Of a stretch of DNA of 7,406 bases, positions 5,822 through 7,406 are shown piece by piece. Every line of letters begins with the position of its first letter. Position 1 is the first letter of the stretch. The notes under the pieces are model-generated. The model was not told the DNA's origin and did no database searches. It was given only the letters and a program-made list of their open reading frames with translations. Source of the stretch: Thioalkalivibrio sp. (GTDB lineage Bacteria > Pseudomonadota > Gammaproteobacteria > Ectothiorhodospirales > Ectothiorhodospiraceae); the NCBI GenBank assembly GCA_007136145.1, contig SLHN01000226.1, positions 1 to 7,406 on the forward strand, written 5' to 3'. A program made the translations under genes and the position numbers.

Positions 5822-6264
5822 AGTTCATCTCCTAGGTCCGATTCGATCACCGCCCGTACCGACGGGGGAATAGCCACCGGCACAAAACGTTCCGCGTCCA
5901 CACAAGCCAGACGGACATTTGCCACGGCGAGTTCCGTTGCTCCCCGCGACACCGTCTGTGCCATGTCGAGACTGGCCCGACCGAGCGCGGTTGGCTTGCA
6001 GGTCACCGAGAGGGCATCGTTGAAACGCGCGGGTCGTCTGAGTTCAAGGTTCACGCTGCGCACGACGAACAGAACCCCCGACGTCTCACGCAGGTGATCC
6101 TGCTCGAACCCGTGCTCGCGCAGCCACTCGGTGCGGGCGCGCTCCATGAACTTCAGGTAATTCGCGTAGTACACCACGCCGCCGGCATCGGTGTCCTCGA
6201 AATACACCCGCACCGGCCAGGCGAACTCGTTGCCCGCAGGTCTCGCGACCGACATCATCGGCAT
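5818..6264 (-). CDS. ybgC: YbgC, acyl-CoA thioesterase of the hot-dog fold
   Basis: YbgC is a cytoplasmic 4-hydroxybenzoyl-CoA-type thioesterase that hydrolyses acyl-CoA or acyl-ACP and is genetically tied to the Tol-Pal system, though it is not needed for its motor. From the ATG at 6264 the product is 148 residues (134 in E. coli). The active-site segment VYFEDTDAGGVVYYANYL covers residues about 20-37; the catalytic aspartate (D18 in E. coli) is D26. The position that is His in E. coli (VVYHASY) is Tyr here (VVYYANY), a substitution I regard as common in the family. FMERARTEWLREHGF (39-53) and VNLELRRPARF (71-81) are further family marks. The ATG shares its A with the ruvB stop (TGATG). A TTG one codon earlier and ATGs at 6258 and 6255 are alternatives, because the Shine-Dalgarno (AAGAG) is weak. 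Confidence 0.94.
   Translation of the reverse strand: MPMMSVARPAGNEFAWPVRVYFEDTDAGGVVYYANYLKFMERARTEWLREHGFEQDHLRETSGVLFVVRSVNLELRRPARFNDALSVTCKPTALGRASLDMAQTVSRGATELAVANVRLACVDAERFVPVAIPPSVRAVIESDLGDEL
5829..5833 (-). promoter_or_regulatory. Ribosome binding site of tolQ inside ybgC
   Basis: AGGAG, within the ybgC codons for Leu-Gly-Asp near the C-terminus, precedes the tolQ GTG by seven bases and confirms the overlapping start. Confidence 0.75.
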
Positions 6265-7319
6265 CAATCCGTCTCTTGCGGCCCGGCGGACGGCGCGAAG
6301 AGATCAGGGCGCGCCAGAACCCGGTCGGGCAGGCCCAACAGCAGAAAAGTCTGGCGGGTCGCCTGCCGTCCACGTGGAGTACGCATCAGGTAACCCTGCT
6401 GGATCAGGAATGGCTCCACCACATCCTCGAGCGTGCCGCGGTCCTCGTTCAAGGCCGTGGCCAGACTCTCGACTCCAACCGGACCACCATCGAATTTCTC
6501 CACAAGCACCTCCAGCAAGCGCCGATCCTGGGCGTCCAGACCCGCCGCATCGATCGCGAGAAGATCCAGCGCCTCGGCAGCCACCTCGCCCGAGATAAAT
6601 CCGTCGGCACGCACCTGGGCAAAATCTCGGACCCGGCGCAGCAACCTGTTGGCGAGCCGCGGCGTTCCCCGCGCGCGCCGGGCGATTTCCAGGGCGCCTC
6701 CAGCCTCGATACCTACTCCCAGAACAAGGGACGCACGGCGTACGATACCAGCCAGATCGTCGATATTGTAATGCTCCAGCCGTTGCACGATGCCGAACCG
6801 GTCACGCAGCGGCGCACTCAGCAACCCCGCACGAGTGGTCGCACCGACCATCGTGAACGGCGGCAGATCCAGTTTGATCGACCGTGCCGCCGGCCCCTCG
6901 CCAATCATGATATCCAGCTGGAAATCCTCGAGTGCTGGGTAGAGAACTTCCTCGACCACGGTCGGCAAGCGATGAATCTCGTCGACGAAAAGCACATCCC
7001 GCGGCTCCAGGGCAGTCAGGATCGCCGCCAGATCGCCAGCGCGCTCCAGTACCGGGCCGGACGTCTGCCGCAGGCCCACACCGAGTTCATGCGCGATGAT
7101 ATGCGCAAGTGTCGTTTTCCCCAGACCAGGCGGTCCTGCCACCAGCGTATGGTCAAGCGCCTCGCCACGTCCACGCGCGGCACGGATGAACAGGTCCATT
7201 TGCTCGACCGTGCGCGGTTGCCCGGCAAAATCGGCCAGACGCAGTGGACGCAGGCTCGTCTCGACGCCTCCGTCTTCCGGAAGACGCTGCATATCGACCA
7301 GGCGGGACTCCATGTGCAC
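6264..7319 (-). CDS. ruvB: RuvB, Holliday-junction branch-migration ATPase
   Basis: RuvB is the hexameric AAA+ motor that, with RuvA, drives branch migration of Holliday junctions during recombination and repair. The product is 351 residues (336 in E. coli). Walker A is GPPGLGKTT at 62-70 (K68), Walker B FVDEIHR at 111-117 (D113, E114), sensor 1 GATTRAG at 159-165, arginine finger R174 in LRDRFG, and sensor 2 in RGTPRLANRLLRRVRDFA (217-234). The winged-helix DNA-binding domain follows at about 258-340 (IQQGYLMRTPRGR at 306-318). With the GTG start at 7319 the K68, D113 and R174 numbering equals that of E. coli. GAGG seven bases before this GTG supports it over the ATG two codons later (7313). 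The last 15 or so residues (PDLFAPSAGPQETD) extend past the E. coli end. It is the first complete gene of the cluster and overlaps ybgC by one base. Confidence 0.98.
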   Translation of the reverse strand: MHMESRLVDMQRLPEDGGVETSLRPLRLADFAGQPRTVEQMDLFIRAARGRGEALDHTLVAGPPGLGKTTLAHIIAHELGVGLRQTSGPVLERAGDLAAILTALEPRDVLFVDEIHRLPTVVEEVLYPALEDFQLDIMIGEGPAARSIKLDLPPFTMVGATTRAGLLSAPLRDRFGIVQRLEHYNIDDLAGIVRRASLVLGVGIEAGGALEIARRARGTPRLANRLLRRVRDFAQVRADGFISGEVAAEALDLLAIDAAGLDAQDRRLLEVLVEKFDGGPVGVESLATALNEDRGTLEDVVEPFLIQQGYLMRTPRGRQATRQTFLLLGLPDRVLARPDLFAPSAGPQETD

Positions 7320-7384
7320 AGTATGACCTCAAGATGGCGCCGTTGACACCAGCCTGCGATGGAAAAAAATCGAATCCGGTACCT
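7320..7384. other. Short region upstream of ruvB
   Basis: It holds the ruvB ribosome binding site and a T7 run on the minus strand (7369-7363). I see no stem in front of the run that would make it an intrinsic terminator, and no convincing minus-strand promoter. On the plus strand there is a TTGACA at 7343-7348 with an AAAAAT 16 bases later, a partial match to a sigma-70 promoter. Confidence 0.5.
7327..7330 (-). promoter_or_regulatory. Ribosome binding site deciding the ruvB start
   Basis: GAGG lies seven bases before GTG at 7319 but thirteen before ATG at 7313, so the GTG is the better start. Confidence 0.6.
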
Positions 7385-7406
7385 TCAGGAGCGTAGAGTG
7401 GCTCGC
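7385..7406 (-). CDS. Possible last codons of an upstream gene, perhaps ruvA
   Basis: On the minus strand the frame entering from the right edge reads R-A-T-L-R-S followed by TGA at 7387-7385. RuvA proteins often end in a short helix of the type IRxALR, and ruvA usually precedes ruvB, so this could be the ruvA C-terminus. Seven codons are too few to identify a gene. The other two minus frames give no familiar ending. If correct, the ruvA-ruvB gap is 65 bases. Confidence 0.35.

Noticed and set aside
6276..7346. Plus-strand open frame of about 356 codons covering the whole of ruvB
   Set aside because: It is a mirror of the ruvB codon pattern; the product has no recognisable domains, and RuvB itself is complete with all motifs.
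7363..7369. T7 run (minus strand) upstream of ruvB as an intrinsic terminator
   Set aside because: No GC-rich stem lies directly before it; only the six-base GGTACC palindrome without a loop is present.

Overview
This window is one unbroken block of minus-strand genes. Read in the direction of transcription (right to left) it holds ruvB, ybgC, tolQ, tolR, tolA, tolB, pal, cpoB (ybgF), queE and the first codons of queC, which runs off the left edge. Gene order, GC-rich codon use and protein sequences point to a gammaproteobacterium. A Chromatiales/Ectothiorhodospiraceae-like lineage is my guess from overall flavour, not something I can prove. No mobile elements, tRNAs, rRNAs, CRISPR arrays or foreign-looking segments are visible.

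Layout: positions 7320-7406 are a short upstream region, which may carry the last codons of ruvA. Positions 6264-7319 encode the Holliday-junction motor RuvB. Positions 1571-6264 hold the Tol-Pal core: YbgC hot-dog thioesterase, the TolQ-TolR proton-driven inner-membrane motor, the TolA transperiplasmic rod, the periplasmic beta-propeller TolB and the outer-membrane lipoprotein Pal. Positions 776-1570 encode CpoB, the periplasmic Tol-associated coiled-coil/TPR protein. Positions 1-779 start the queuosine branch (QueE, then QueC), which makes 7-carboxy-7-deazaguanine and preQ0.

The genes are packed very tightly. The ruvB/ybgC, ybgC/tolQ, cpoB/queE and queE/queC junctions all overlap, and the tolQ/tolR, tolR/tolA, tolA/tolB and tolB/pal gaps are 9, 19, 6 and 43 bases. 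The one sizeable internal gap is the 145 bases between pal and cpoB, which has two small GC hairpins and ends in a near-perfect ribosome binding site. Four genes (ruvB, tolQ, tolA, queE) appear to start with GTG.

How it works together: TolQRA uses the proton gradient to engage TolB and Pal and so pulls the outer membrane inward at the division septum, while CpoB tunes septal peptidoglycan synthesis. RuvB and QueE/QueC are metabolically unrelated neighbours in a conserved gammaproteobacterial order. I do not see an undescribed system here. The points worth a second look are a U UUU UUC slippery heptamer at the end of tolA, an Ala/Glu-rich helical tether in Pal, the pal-cpoB leader hairpin, sequence variations in TolA, and the translational coupling of queE to a division gene.
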